Shown piece by piece: positions 10,304 through 20,869 of a stretch of DNA of 64,000 nucleotides (the first letter of the stretch is position 1; each line of letters opens with the position of its first letter). Below the pieces are notes generated by a model. It was not told the origin of the DNA. It did no database searches and was given only the letters and a program-made list of their open reading frames with translations. The translations under genes and the position numbers were made by a program. Source of the stretch: Lumbricus rubellus (taxonomy: Eukaryota; Annelida; Clitellata; Crassiclitellata; Lumbricidae); the NCBI GenBank assembly GCA_945859605.1, contig OX243825.1:703826-767825 (forward strand). Direction: 5' to 3'.

Positions 10304-13256
10304 CAGTATGCTTTGCAGTGGACTATAAATGAGATTCTTTTTGATACAATTTTACCCCATCAAATGTTCTGGTAAAATTAGTTTAATTCGGTCATGGAGT
10401 CATTGCGGTCGAAATAAAAGCTGTTATTAACACAATAGAATCAAATTAGACCTAAAAATATATCTTTCTGTCATCAAAACTTATTGCAACTCCCATCATT
10501 CTGTCGGGTCTATCCACAAGTTAGTAACAAAGGAAAGTTAAATGTCGTTTATACTTTAACCCATTAATGCCTACAATCCCATATATGGGATGATAAAAAA
10601 GTGCAAATATTTCTATAAACCAAGTGCAATTTAAAACATTTTTTAAACTGATTTACTAGCTAACATATTGTTCTTCAAGATAATAATTTTAATTTTAGAT
10701 CTGGCAGAGGTTGTAAATTTTTTGGTGCAATGGTGTCATTTCTGGACAAGTATTTGAAATTCGTGATTTCTGAAAATGGCTAAAATTTATCAACTCTGAA
10801 ACATTTCTCGGAACTAGTTACAAACAGGAGTTGTAAGTTTGGAAGTAGGCTACCTCTATGCGAAGGCTATACACGCTCCCTGTTCCGTTGGTCAGGCGAT
10901 GGACTTTTTCGTTTCCCAACCAAAACTCTCCTCGTCCTATGTCTCCAAATCCATTCTTGTATTCGGTCCATGTTCGATTGAATAGCAGAGATCCGTTAAA
11001 ACGTTGCATCACAATTATCCAATTGTTTACGGATGGGAGTAGAACAGGACCTTCTCCCAAATCAATGACAACGTCTGACTGAACGGGAAGTCCTGAAACA
11101 ATGCCAGAAGTTCATTATAGCGCACATGCATTTACACAGAGCACAATATAGCGCTCCTTAAAGGATACTAACCTATAAAATTATGCGCACCGATCAACTT
11201 CGATATATTTTGAACAATTTAGGAAAGCTTGTGACAGGTGCTGAATAGCCTACATATTTATTGCCAAACTTTATACTTCACTGGCGGTTGATTCAAGTTT
11301 TACAAGAATCGATAGAGAGTCAGGAATTCTGCATGGTCAATTTGTCCCTAATACAAACTAGAGGCTACAAAAAATCAAGTGTTGCACGCACTGCACGCAG
11401 TGTGAGTCGCGTCAACTTCTGGGCGTCAATGCTTCCCTGTCTCTTATAATATTGAAAACCATAATGATTGTTTTTGTATGTCGACTTGTCATAGCGCCCT
11501 TCAAGCTCCCTACTCGGAGGCGCTCCCGACTGCAGAGTGAACATTGCACCGGAGTTTCACGCCGAAGCGCTGAGCAATTGCAAGTGAAATACTTACTCAT
11601 TGCTCAAAGTCCTTACGCGGCGACTTGATGTGGATTCGAACCTGCAACCCTTCGGTTGCAAGGCGATGAACATACCCACTACACTACCACCGAGCCCCAC
11701 ATTTTCAAAAATAATTTTATAATAGTCTGTATTCGTAAGAAATTAACATGTAACCTACCTTGTAGAGTCAGACAGATGGTCGTATTTTCATTGGTTGTCT
11801 TTACCAGTGTCAACTCAAAACAGTCTCGTTGCTCGATTCGATCAACATTGCAGTAACTTTTGACAGGCATTGAGTCTACAGACATTTTATAACGTTTCGT
11901 ACAGAATGATATTACTTTGGAAAATCTGCATTGTGATTTTAAGAAAGTGAAGAAAAGGAACAACTTTAAACTCACTATTGAAACGTCTATTCCTAAGGAA
12001 AATCCGGCAAACTTAAGGCAAATTGTTACAAAACCCACGTAAGGGAAATCTGGGTTGCAATAACAAAAGGGAAAATTCGAGATTACATGGATTCTGACGC
12101 AGAATCTTGCGGAAGAGGTCTGCTAGAATGACTCATGTTCAACAGAAGATGCTTTACTAAGGCAAAATAATAGCACTGATGTTGCTGTAATTTTATTTAG
12201 ATTCTAATATTAGGCCTATCAGTAACACTGTGATATTTACTTAACAGAATCATTAGGTGCATAACTTAGAATAATTCTAGATTTAATCAGGAACTTCTTT
12301 AGCGTTGGTTTCATTAAAATGTGTAAACAGTAATAGGATGCATCAACCGGTGTCACAGCAAAATCGAACATTGGTCGCTTATACTAGGCAGAAACATAGG
12401 CCTACTATAATTATGATATAATGAGCTTTCAAAATAATGATCTACCAGAAAACGAAGAAATGCGAGTCATCTTCTATTTCTTGCCAAAGCAGAGATTTAG
12501 TTAAAAGATTAGATTAACGAGAAATTCAGATTAATAATTTCAAAAGCAAGACATAACCATGAATCTGTTAACTGTTACAATAAATTAGAAAATGTATTTC
12601 TCCAGTAAATGACTCACTCATTAGCGAGCTGTCCGTTAGAACATTTCGGTCCTGAAAAGACCAAACACAACCAGCAATCAGAAATCCTCCCGGCATTGAT
12701 AAAGAACCATTCAGTTGAATTAACAAATCAGTCACTACTGTAACTAGTCAGCTACTTCTATGTCAACTGTTTCCAATTTCAAAGTGACGCAGAATATTTT
12801 GCATTTTCGGACGCTCTACAATTATCAATTTTCAATAGGACTAAGCATTTTGGAGTTTGGACAAAGCACACATTGCATAATTATGAGTAAATAAAACTAT
12901 AAGCTCAACATTTAAAGATCCGTCCAATACATGTAATTACTTACCAACATCAGAGAGCAATCAGCGTCGTAGTAGACTTCTTGCGGAACGAATCCGTAAA
13001 TGCAGCACGTTCTACTTGAAGAGTAGAAACCAAAAGCGAAGCATTGCGACGCTTGGTTGCACTCGACTGCACATTCCGTCACTGACTTTACTCGAAGAGT
13101 CATGGAGGCAGCGGTTGAATCTGGACAGTAGCCACGCCACGCATTCAATATGATGAAATTCTTGTCATGAAAAAGTTGGCAGACAAAACCCGTTGAAATC
13201 ATCATCAACCAACCCAGAATTCTCAGAGGCAACGCATGAATACACCTGATGCGCAT
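9361..13256 (-). CDS. Gene B: secreted PAN/Apple-like plus fibrinogen-related domain protein
   Basis: Exons on the minus strand: 12945-13256, 12618-12651, 11759-11875, 10854-11092 and 9361-9729, with the same phases as gene A and 356 residues in total. Exon 1 differs from gene A at only about 8 of 104 residues. The FReD keeps WTEYKNGFGDIGRGEFWLGN, AIHLSGFCGSAGD, DADND and NCAQQYQAGWWFNSC, again followed by a Cys-rich CAYACLTCK. Exon 5 begins with a Met codon right after the splice acceptor, which is not a start. Introns hold a TA microsatellite (10264-10300), a possible piggyBac-like end (10560) and a complete SINE (11485-11700). Closest relative in the window is gene A, over all exons and both flanks. 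Confidence 0.87.
10264..10300. repeat. (TA)n microsatellite in intron 4 of gene B
   Basis: An uninterrupted TA run in the last intron of gene B. Such a run could mark the insertion target of TA-specific elements, but nothing in its flanks shows this. Confidence 0.9.
10560..10800. mobile_element. Possible piggyBac-like MITE end
   Basis: A TTAA (10556-10559) is followed by CCCATTAATGCCTACAATCC and a CCCATATATGGG palindrome, a layout often seen at TTAA-specific piggyBac-like MITE ends. I could not find a matching right end, so the extent is uncertain. Confidence 0.3.
11485..11700 (-). mobile_element. tRNA-derived SINE, nearly full length
   Basis: Read on the minus strand it starts with a tRNA-like head (GTGGGGCTCGGTGGTAGTG, then a box-B-like GGTTCGAATCC), continues with the family-specific body and ends with GAGCGCCTCCGAGTAG...GGGCGCTATGAC. 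It sits in intron 3 of gene B. The head resembles tRNA box A and box B spacing, but there is no cloverleaf, so it is not a tRNA gene. Confidence 0.8.
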
Positions 13257-13370
13257 CGTTGCTTCCGACGATATGTCACGCTTCGCTGCTATTACACGCA
13301 GATAATCTCTGTTTCAGCTTCTCATATTGAGTCCACTGCTGTGACAGCTCAATAAGCAGTCGATAGCTAG

Positions 13371-13400
13371 GTGAATGTATATATTCAGAAAATATCGGAC
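13371..13400 (-). promoter_or_regulatory. Diverged promoter-like block of gene B
   Basis: On the minus strand it reads TCCGATATTTTCTGAATATA about 120 bases upstream of the ATG, the counterpart of the block before genes A, C and D but with substitutions. If the block is a TATA region, gene B may be expressed differently. This is inference. Confidence 0.35.
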
Positions 13401-14690
13401 TAGGAGCAGAACGACATAATGGTTGTTCGGTTGCTATGTATATAATGTGCTGCTCAGGGGACAGCGGGTTACTGGTGCAGTATTTTTCGACCACGACAGG
13501 TCTAAGCTTACATGTTGAACAAGCACACCCCTATCTTTGCACGTCCTTGAATAAGCACACCCGTTTCTTTGCACTTCCATTAATTGGCGAACTAACGTCA
13601 TCAGAAATTTACTTAAACTCAGTCAATTCATCCTTTTCGGATCTCGACTGCATTGTCTCTCTACTGGACATTGGACAATGATTTCGATCGCTTCACTTAA
13701 TATGCCTTCCACTTGACGAATACGGCGCTATAAAAAAATCATTGGATTTGGACTAAACTGAAGACTACTGAGCTATAGTGTAAAGTGAATAAGACATGAA
13801 AAGAAGACGAAATCGGGTCGTTTTCCGGATGACATCTAAACAAGAGGAAACTTTTGCGATTGTATTCTTGTTAATTGTTTCAATTGCATAACTGTAAACT
13901 GTCACCGATTACGAAATGTTTCAATTATAGAAAATTATTATTATGATTATTTCAATGTATGTGGATATGCCTATACAAGGACATGTAGGCTATGTGTGGA
14001 TGCCAGTTCATTTAGTGCCTCTCGAAGGTCCATAGAGACAGATATTTCTTCATGTATATCCTGTTATATAATATATATGTATACATATATATCAACATAC
14101 ATATATATTTTACCATTCCTCAAAACCATTCGAAGGAATGCGTCGCCTTTCAAACATATTCTATCGAATTGCCTCGAATAAAGTCACAGAAAGGAAGCAG
14201 GAAAAAACTATTGGTCTCAATTGCACAGTTATCATAAAGAATAAATTTGTGATTCAATAGTTGCTTGTGCTAAGGATTCCTTGCATAAAAGCGAATATGG
14301 ATTGACTATTGTCATCCGTTACAATCTTCTGAATCTTGGACCATTAGCGCAATTGTTGTCCTCTACGCATTAAGCGAAATGAAGCAGAGTCTTCACTTAA
14401 ATGATCGATGTTAGCTGCAGCAAAGCATTTAGTCTAGACCTATTCTACTGTGAATTGTCTTTCTATTTAAAATAGCCGAATGTATATTTACTAGAACCAT
14501 TTATATAGCGCCACTCGTGACTATCTACTCAAAAGCGCTGAAATGTGACAGACAATAAATCTTAAGGTAATGCGTTTTAATCGCACTCAAAGTTCCATCT
14601 CTCTCTTGTCTAAAAACCTGCCATTTCTGGAAGCGCTTCTGAAAGGTTCTTGCTGCACGAAGCGCTTTACAAATGGTCAGATGCAATACA
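13401..14690. repeat. Duplicated intergenic module upstream of gene B
   Basis: There is no supported gene. Bases 13960-14470 are homologous to 7900-8360 and 22400-22830 (GATGCCAGTTnATTTAGTGCC, CATATTCTATCGAATnGCC, CATTAAGCGAAATG). A reversed LINE/SINE tail (TATAGCGCC...TACTCAAAAGCGCT) lies at 14506-14540. Confidence 0.55.
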
Positions 14691-14692
14691 GT

Positions 14693-14936
14693 AGGCCTCA
14701 TGCTCGTTGAATCATGCTTCATTTTGCTGCATTTACGCCCAAGAGCTATTAATGTAATTATGTCAATGGTAACTTATAAATTAAACTTCTTTCTAATCTT
14801 CGTCTGTGATATATAATGGAGTAAGACCAATGTAACTGTTAGAGCCTCATGCTCGCTGAATTATGCTTCATCTTTGCTGCATTTACGCCCAGGAGCTATT
14901 CATATAATATTATGTCAACGGGAAATGGTAAATTAA
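14693..14936. repeat. Two-copy tandem duplication, about 148 bp period
   Basis: Units at about 14693-14790 and 14843-14936 share GCCTCATGCTCG, TGAAT-ATGCTTCAT, TTTGCTGCATTTACGCCCA and GTAAATTAAACTTCT with small differences. It is noncoding. Confidence 0.7.
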
Positions 14937-14939
14937 ACT

Positions 14940-15295
14940 TCTCTGTAATTTTCTAACTGCCCGAGTAGTCGACAATTCACACGTTTTCTCTCCGAAGTCC
15001 TTGAGCCTCGACGATTAGCCAGACGGGAGTCATCTACCACCTACCAGAGACTCTGATCAACCACGCCATCTACCAGCTGTCTACGGGAATCCGATGGTTA
15101 ACTCTACGTGTTTGCGAGGGCTCGCCACCGGTGACTCTTACAGCTTACTGTGTTTTGTTTTGCAACTTGTTGTTATTTTTCGCTCGCTATGACTCTTAAC
15201 ATCATTTCGGCTAGTTAGTGCAGAGAGCGCCTCTGAGTAGATGTGTCTTGAAGAGGCGCTATATAAATTCTCAGAATGAATGAATGAATATGATC
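14940..15295 (+). mobile_element. Retroelement 3-prime end with the shared hairpin tail
   Basis: It ends in GAGCGCCTCTGAGTAG, TGTCTTGAAGAGGCGCT and a GAAT microsatellite, the same tail as the LINE relics and the SINE. The upstream 250 bases are not SINE-like and could be LINE 3-prime sequence or a second SINE family. I cannot decide which. Confidence 0.5.
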
Positions 15296-15753
15296 AGTAG
15301 CACCTATAGTAATATTTGTAATAAAAAGGATATAATTATCAGTTTAAAAGGTTTTATCAGTAACATTTAATAGCATCAGTCACAATTAAATTGCTAATTA
15401 TAGTCTATTAGCTACATTTTGTCCATTTAACCTTACAATAGAAACCTTTAACGATAAAGTAGAAGAGTCTGTGCAGTTTCTGATCCTGTTAACATTTTTA
15501 ACGCGGAATGAAATGAAGAAAACTTTATTAGCATGCAGTCCAGTTATTCAGTTTCAAAAAGCTTACACCATTACAGTCTACAGGCATAGAGTTTGTGCTG
15601 GCGGTGCATATGCCTATTATAATAGCAGATCACGCGTGCGAGGTTGCAATGGGATATCAAGAGAATCCCCTAGAAATAAAAGTTCATAATTATGCGGAAC
15701 AACAATTAACAAAAATGCCTTCTGCTTCTCGTCAATGTTCGCCATCTTGTTGC

Positions 15754-18195
15754 TCATTTGGTTTTGATCATCATCCGCGCAGCTTGAACTAAGCCACTCG
15801 CCGATGAAGACGGGGTGTCCCAAACAAAGTCAGTTCCGTTTTTGCACGTGAGACAGTTAAGGTAGCAGCTGTTGAACCACCATCCTCCGAAGTATTGCCG
15901 GGCGCAATTGTTGGGACTATTGTCGTTGTCGGAATCCCTGGTCGTGAAGTTCATTCCATTGTGATACCACTTGGACGCCACCACGGTGTTGGTGAGCGAA
16001 TCGCCAGCATTTCCGCTGTATCCTGAGAGGTGAATGGCGTACTTCTTGTCCTCGGAATCAATAGAAAAGTTGGCGTAGTCTGCGTTTAGCCAAGTTCCAT
16101 CTTTGTACAACTGAAATGATAATATTTCCGCTGTAGGCCTACCTTCTAAAATATCAAACTGTAATTCACGATCCCAATGCGCTCAACCCATTTATCACCC
16201 AATCCGTCAAAAACCGGCTCCGCCTCTTATCTCGTCAATAGAAAAAAAAATTTCATAGCCGTCGCAATTTCATCATCTTAGAATTACAGCAGTTATTTTA
16301 TCAATCCTGCGAGCTTATCATAACTTCCAGTCTTCCAAACTCTACACAGGTCTTGCACTCTTCTTACCACAAAATTAATGTTATCCTAAAATCTGATTCA
16401 TTTTCTTCTATCTAGCTCATTTCTGAAAGCCATGCAGCGTCTGACTAATCTTTTCAACTTAATATGGAACTCGTTCTAAACTTCTATGCTAACTCGATTT
16501 TGTTTTGGCTGAAAATGTCTGATTAAGATTACTTCAGATTCTTAACTTTCTTTCGGCGATGCAGAAATCTCACATAATCAAGTCTAACTGCAGCAAAGTT
16601 TTATTTGAGCAAATTGAGCTAAGTTGGTGAAAAATCTTTAATGATCCTCTCAGATAAAATAAGAGCTTTACTAAATACAAAGGTAACATTAGGGTCAGAT
16701 AGAAAACTCAGATTAAGAATTTGTCCTGTTTAGGCCTACCATCGCTAACCATGAAACAAAGCAATTAATCTTCATGCTTTCTGCAAAATTATCACTTAGA
16801 ATAGATTATAATATTCTGATGCAAATAATTTAATGAATTTCCCCAGATATCACCCTGTTTCTCTTCCTGGGAAATGCTGGTCACAGCATAGATCGAAGAC
16901 AGTTCTGTACGTGACGTATCGTCTTCGATCTATGCTGTGACCAAAATATGGCGCAAACGTTTTGGTACCGGTCATTTTGACACCGCCGTTTTGGCACCGA
17001 AACTTTTTTTGCTCACGGTCGGTACACAGTAATCCGCCTTCTGTCTTGGCAAGAATCAGTTTTATAACTGCAGCTTCCATTGCAACAACAATCATTTTTT
17101 GTCAATCTAGCTTCTATTTAAATAATAGTTATATATGGTCAATGCAAGTCCAGCGTAATCGATCTTGTTTATCAATCCCTCTTCTATTTAATGTAGCTAA
17201 CAAAACATTTTCATCAATCCAATTTCCATTTAATCAAGAAGTTTTAATAAATCTAGCTTCCATTTTAGATTTTTTTCCCTTCAAACCCCCTTCTATTTAG
17301 ACAAAAAATAATTCCATCCAACCATCTTCTGTTGAAGCAAAGACGTAGTTTCATCCAGCTTCAATTGACCAGAACAGTTATTTCCATTAATCCAGCTTCC
17401 TCTTAAGCTTACGCCAAGCATTAGCTTTATCAATCCAACTTCCGTTTAGGCAAACATTGACTTAATCTAAACTCCGGCGACAAAACGTCCTACTTCGAGA
17501 CAGAAGAAGACTTGACTGAACCACTTGTGAATTATTCTTGCCATCAATGCCAACATGCGGCTAATCCCTGAGAGATGCTTTAAACGGTAATAATATGATT
17601 AAATGCTGCATGCTTTATCTCAACGAAAATTAATTAGCTCTTAGCCAATGTGAAACTAGTTTGAGATAAATATTAAATGTAAGTTTAGGAGCACCTTTAT
17701 GCGGAGAGTGTAGGCGAATCCAGGTCTGTTGGTAAGACAATAGATTTCTTCGTTTCCCAGCCAAAACTCTCCCTGAGTCACGTCTCCAAATCCTTTCTTG
17801 TATTCGGTCCAATTTCGGTGGAAGTTGACAGATCCGTCAAAACGATTCATAATGATTATCCAGTTGCTGACGTTGGGGGGTGGCACGGGACCTTGTCCCT
17901 GGTCAATGACAATCTTTTGTTGAACGGGAAATCCTGAAAGAAACGTGCTAGACTTTTACTAACAACATACGGGCCCTCTTACATCAGCTAGCCTGCGAGT
18001 GAACAGAGAGACAAGTTATTTATTTATTTCAGAGGCTCTCAATCACAATTCAGCGCATCAACACCGTAGCATTTAGTGGATCATTTAGAAGACCCACGCC
18101 CGAAATGGATGAGGTTTAGCCGTTCCAGGCACATTGCTTTTATATTTTATAAGTCCGTGGGGGAACGAAGTACCTCAGGTCCTCGGGGCAAAAAA

Positions 18196-18290
<95 letters not shown>

Positions 18291-20735
18291 GTAATAATAA
18301 TAATAATAATAACAATAACAATAATAATAATAATAACAATAATGGTGATGAAGATAATAATCCAATGTAACCGTTCCAGATGGGTTTTCAGGACAATAAA
18401 AAATTCTTTGTATAATCTGATGCATCATTCTGCCTCGGGTTAAACATAATAATCTCTATTAACCTATTGAGATAATTAAAAAGCATCTATACCTGGTAGG
18501 GTAAAGCAGATGGTATTGTTCTGTCCGTCTTCCGTTACCAGCGTCATCACAAAGCAGCCAGGACCTTCATCGACTTGCGAGATGTCACAGAAGTCTTTGG
18601 CTGGCGATACATCTGCAGACAATTTACATGTATAATAGACAGAGTTGCATGCATTAATCTTGTTTGCATTCCAAATAAGAGGAAGTTAGGAATGATTGAG
18701 ATTAAACTAAAGATTAATTCTGATTCTTTAGGATGTTAAGGTGGCAGTCAAAGGCAGATCCGGAAATATGAAATTCGACCCCAGTCTCACACAACAACGA
18801 AACTACTCTGAAAAATCACTGTGTGGACGTTTGCGATCTTTGAGCAAAACACTATAATGTTGCTCAGAACAGATTTTATCGAGGTACTGATTATTCAGAA
18901 CCTCAATAAAATCTGTTCTATATGGTTCGTTGGGCCTGCAACACGTGTAATTGTAATTAGCAGCTTCGAATAACAATTAGCCTACACGTAGCCTACTCCG
19001 AAACTTCCTTTCCGCATCCCGCAATAACGGTCATAAGCTCCACGCGAGAGCTCATACCTTAGCCCTTCCAATAAAAGACAAACGTAATTTTCTGTCCCAT
19101 TTGCTGTTTAGCCTAGACGAGCTCCTATTACCACTCTTGAAGTACCGTATAAAAACATAATAATTACCTCGAGAATGCCTCTGTTTCAACTTCTTGCTTA
19201 AAAGGAGTGATTTGTGGCAGGTTAACAAGCAACTCTGGTGAGTTATATAGGAGAAGTTTTATGTACATCTGATAAATATTAATTACAATTATAATTGAAA
19301 GTTGCAATTCATGGCTTACTTATTTCTGAGTTGCTGATAATGACATCTCGGTCCTGTAACCACGAAGCAAAAAAGAGAAACTGTCAATCTGAAATTTTCA
19401 TGGTTGTAAATAGCGAACAATTCCGTTTAAATTCAGAACTGACAAGTGCTAGCTACTTCCTTTTCCAATTAAAAACATACAGAAGGCTAAGACATAGTCT
19501 ATATGGACACATTGTTATTATCAATGATTATCAATTAGGCTATTTATTATCGTTGTAGATATAATATCGCGCCATGCGATTGCCCTTGCAGGATTGGAAT
19601 TGCCGGGGGTTGATGGATTCAATCTCTTATCTTAGAGGCCCACTTTGATAGCGAAGTCTTCTTTTCACATACGTGCATGGATCATAATCTTACCCGGTGT
19701 TTTTTCACTGCGATTCTCATACTCGTATAGACTTACAGTGTAAGGTGTAGGCCCTAATCGATTTATTTTGCATTTGATAGACTCTACAACAAATAAAACT
19801 CAACATCTAAAGTTCAGTTCTATAAAACAAAGCGAACCAGCAATTTGATGAGGTAGGCCTAAGTTTTAAATTTTAAGCCGAGAATGAAACGTGACAACCG
19901 CACAATATTAAGTTCTAATAATATCGTAATCGCAATTTTCAGTGTTTGTAAAGTCCAAAACTGTAATCGCAATTTTCAGTGTTTGTAAAGTCCAAAACTG
20001 TAATCGCAATTTTCAGTGTTTGTAAAGTCCAAAACAGAATGCAAAATAATGCAGTCATACTGCAGGGTGGGACATTTGCTAAGAGGTGACTCACTGCAGA
20101 AAGAAATAATTGAAGGAAGATTGGAGGGAAAGAGGTGCAGAGGAAGGCCTAGACAAAAACTGCTGGACGGGATGATGGAAGCTGGATACAGAGAACTGAA
20201 GGACATGGCACAACAGCGGGAAAAGTGGAAACATTGGACGTTTGGACCTGCCAATTGGCAGAGAACGTAAAGAAGAACTGCTTATTCTGATGGTTGAAAA
20301 GAGATGTAGAAGTCAGTGCCAAGTTGTCAGAAAGGTCAGAGGTAGAAGGCGGAGCAGTTGCAGTTGCGGGTTTCGTTGAGCAAAAACAACTGTTATTACT
20401 AAAATAAAGTAACATTAACCTACCAACATCAGAGAGCAGTCATCGTCGTAGTAAGCATCTTTCGGAACGAACCCGTAAATGCAGCACGTTCCACTTGAAG
20501 AGTAGAAACCAAAAGCGAAGCACTGCGACGCTTGGTTGCACTCGACTGCACATTCAGTCACTGACTTTACTCGAAGAGTCAGAGAGGCAGAGGTTGAATC
20601 TGGACAGTAGCCACGCCAGGCATTCAATTTGATGAAAGTCTTTTCCTGAAAAAGTTGGCAGACAAAACCTGTTGAAATCATCATCAGCCAACTAAGAATT
20701 CTTAGAGGCAACGCACGAGTACACCTGATACGCAT
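15754..20735 (-). CDS. Gene C: secreted PAN/Apple-like plus fibrinogen-related domain protein
   Basis: Exons on the minus strand: 20424-20735, 19320-19353, 18493-18612, 17695-17933 and 15754-16110, 353 residues. Exon 1 is about 88 percent identical to gene A by eye, but exon 5 only about 55 percent, with C pairing with D there. The FReD shows WTEYKKGFGDVTQGEFWLGN, AIHLSGYSGNAGDS, HNGMNFTTRDSDNDN and NCARQYFGGWWFNSCYLNCLTCK. Exon 3 is one codon longer than in A and B. The large introns hold a LINE fragment (20016-20270), a 37-bp tandem repeat, an AAT microsatellite, two inverted repeats and a degenerate TCAATCCAGCTTCCATTT tandem repeat. The function is probably extracellular carbohydrate recognition, from the family only. 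Confidence 0.86.
16879..16942. repeat. Perfect 22-bp inverted repeat with 20-nt loop
   Basis: Left arm 16879-16900 (GGTCACAGCATAGATCGAAG plus AC) and right arm 16921-16942 are exact reverse complements. The loop is 16901-16920. It lies in intron 4 of gene C. A transcript would fold into a small hairpin of about microRNA-precursor size, or this may be a tiny foldback repeat. Confidence 0.85.
17030..17480. repeat. Degenerate tandem repeat with TCAATCCAGCTTCCATTT units
   Basis: About nine diverged units at irregular 35-60 bp spacing, with the core ATCAATCCAGCTTCCATTTA followed by A-rich CAAGAA-like sequence. The same core recurs at 52365-52590, far away, so it is a dispersed repeat rather than a local expansion. 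Confidence 0.6.
18198..18360. repeat. (AAT)n microsatellite in intron 3 of gene C
   Basis: More than 45 nearly pure AAT triplets with AAC and AGT interruptions towards the right. The homologous intron of gene D lacks it at the same place and has a GAT/GAC-rich run instead (24318-24390). Confidence 0.95.
18866..18919. repeat. Inverted repeat, 20-bp arms with one mismatch
   Basis: Arms 18866-18885 and 18900-18919 (AGAACAGATTTTATCGAGGT against AGAACAGATTTTATTGAGGT) enclose a 14-nt loop. It lies in intron 2 of gene C. Confidence 0.8.
19589..19690 (+). mobile_element. Truncated copy of the CAGGGTGAGAATTG MITE
   Basis: CAGGATTGGAATTGCCGGGG, a TTCAATC line, GAGGCCCAC and AGTCTTCTTTTCACATAC follow the order of the complete MITE copies at 43112 and 47071. 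The right end is missing. Confidence 0.45.
19926..20036. repeat. 37-bp tandem repeat, three copies
   Basis: The unit starts GTAATCGCAATTTTCAGTG and ends TAAAGTCCAAAACT. Three nearly identical copies are followed directly by the LINE fragment. Confidence 0.9.
20016..20270 (+). pseudogene. LINE-type reverse transcriptase ORF, C-terminal fragment
   Basis: An 84-codon open frame contains GHLLRGDSLQKEIIEGRLEG, KRCRGRPRQKLLDG and YRELKDMAQQREKW. This is the C-terminal signature common in non-LTR retrotransposon polyproteins (loss of the RT core, only the tail remains). It is inserted antisense in intron 1 of gene C. It is a relic. Confidence 0.75.
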
Positions 20736-20830
20736 CGTTGCTTCGATCTGTCACGCTTGACGGCTGTCACAGATGATCTCTGCTTCAGCTTCTAATAATT
20801 ATTGGCAGCTTAGTAAGCAGCCGATTACTA

Positions 20831-20865
20831 GGTAAAGGGTGTTCATAAAATATCGAGCCTTTAAT
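20831..20865 (-). promoter_or_regulatory. Conserved promoter-like block of gene C
   Basis: On the minus strand CTCGATATTTTATGAACACC lies about 105 bases upstream of the ATG, identical to the gene A block. Flanking bases also match (AGGTAAAGGGTGTTCATA on the plus strand). Confidence 0.45.
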
Positions 20866-20869
20866 GGAC

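Noticed and set aside
18134..18428. Poly-Asn and poly-Tyr frames
   Set aside because: AAT microsatellite within an intron of gene C.
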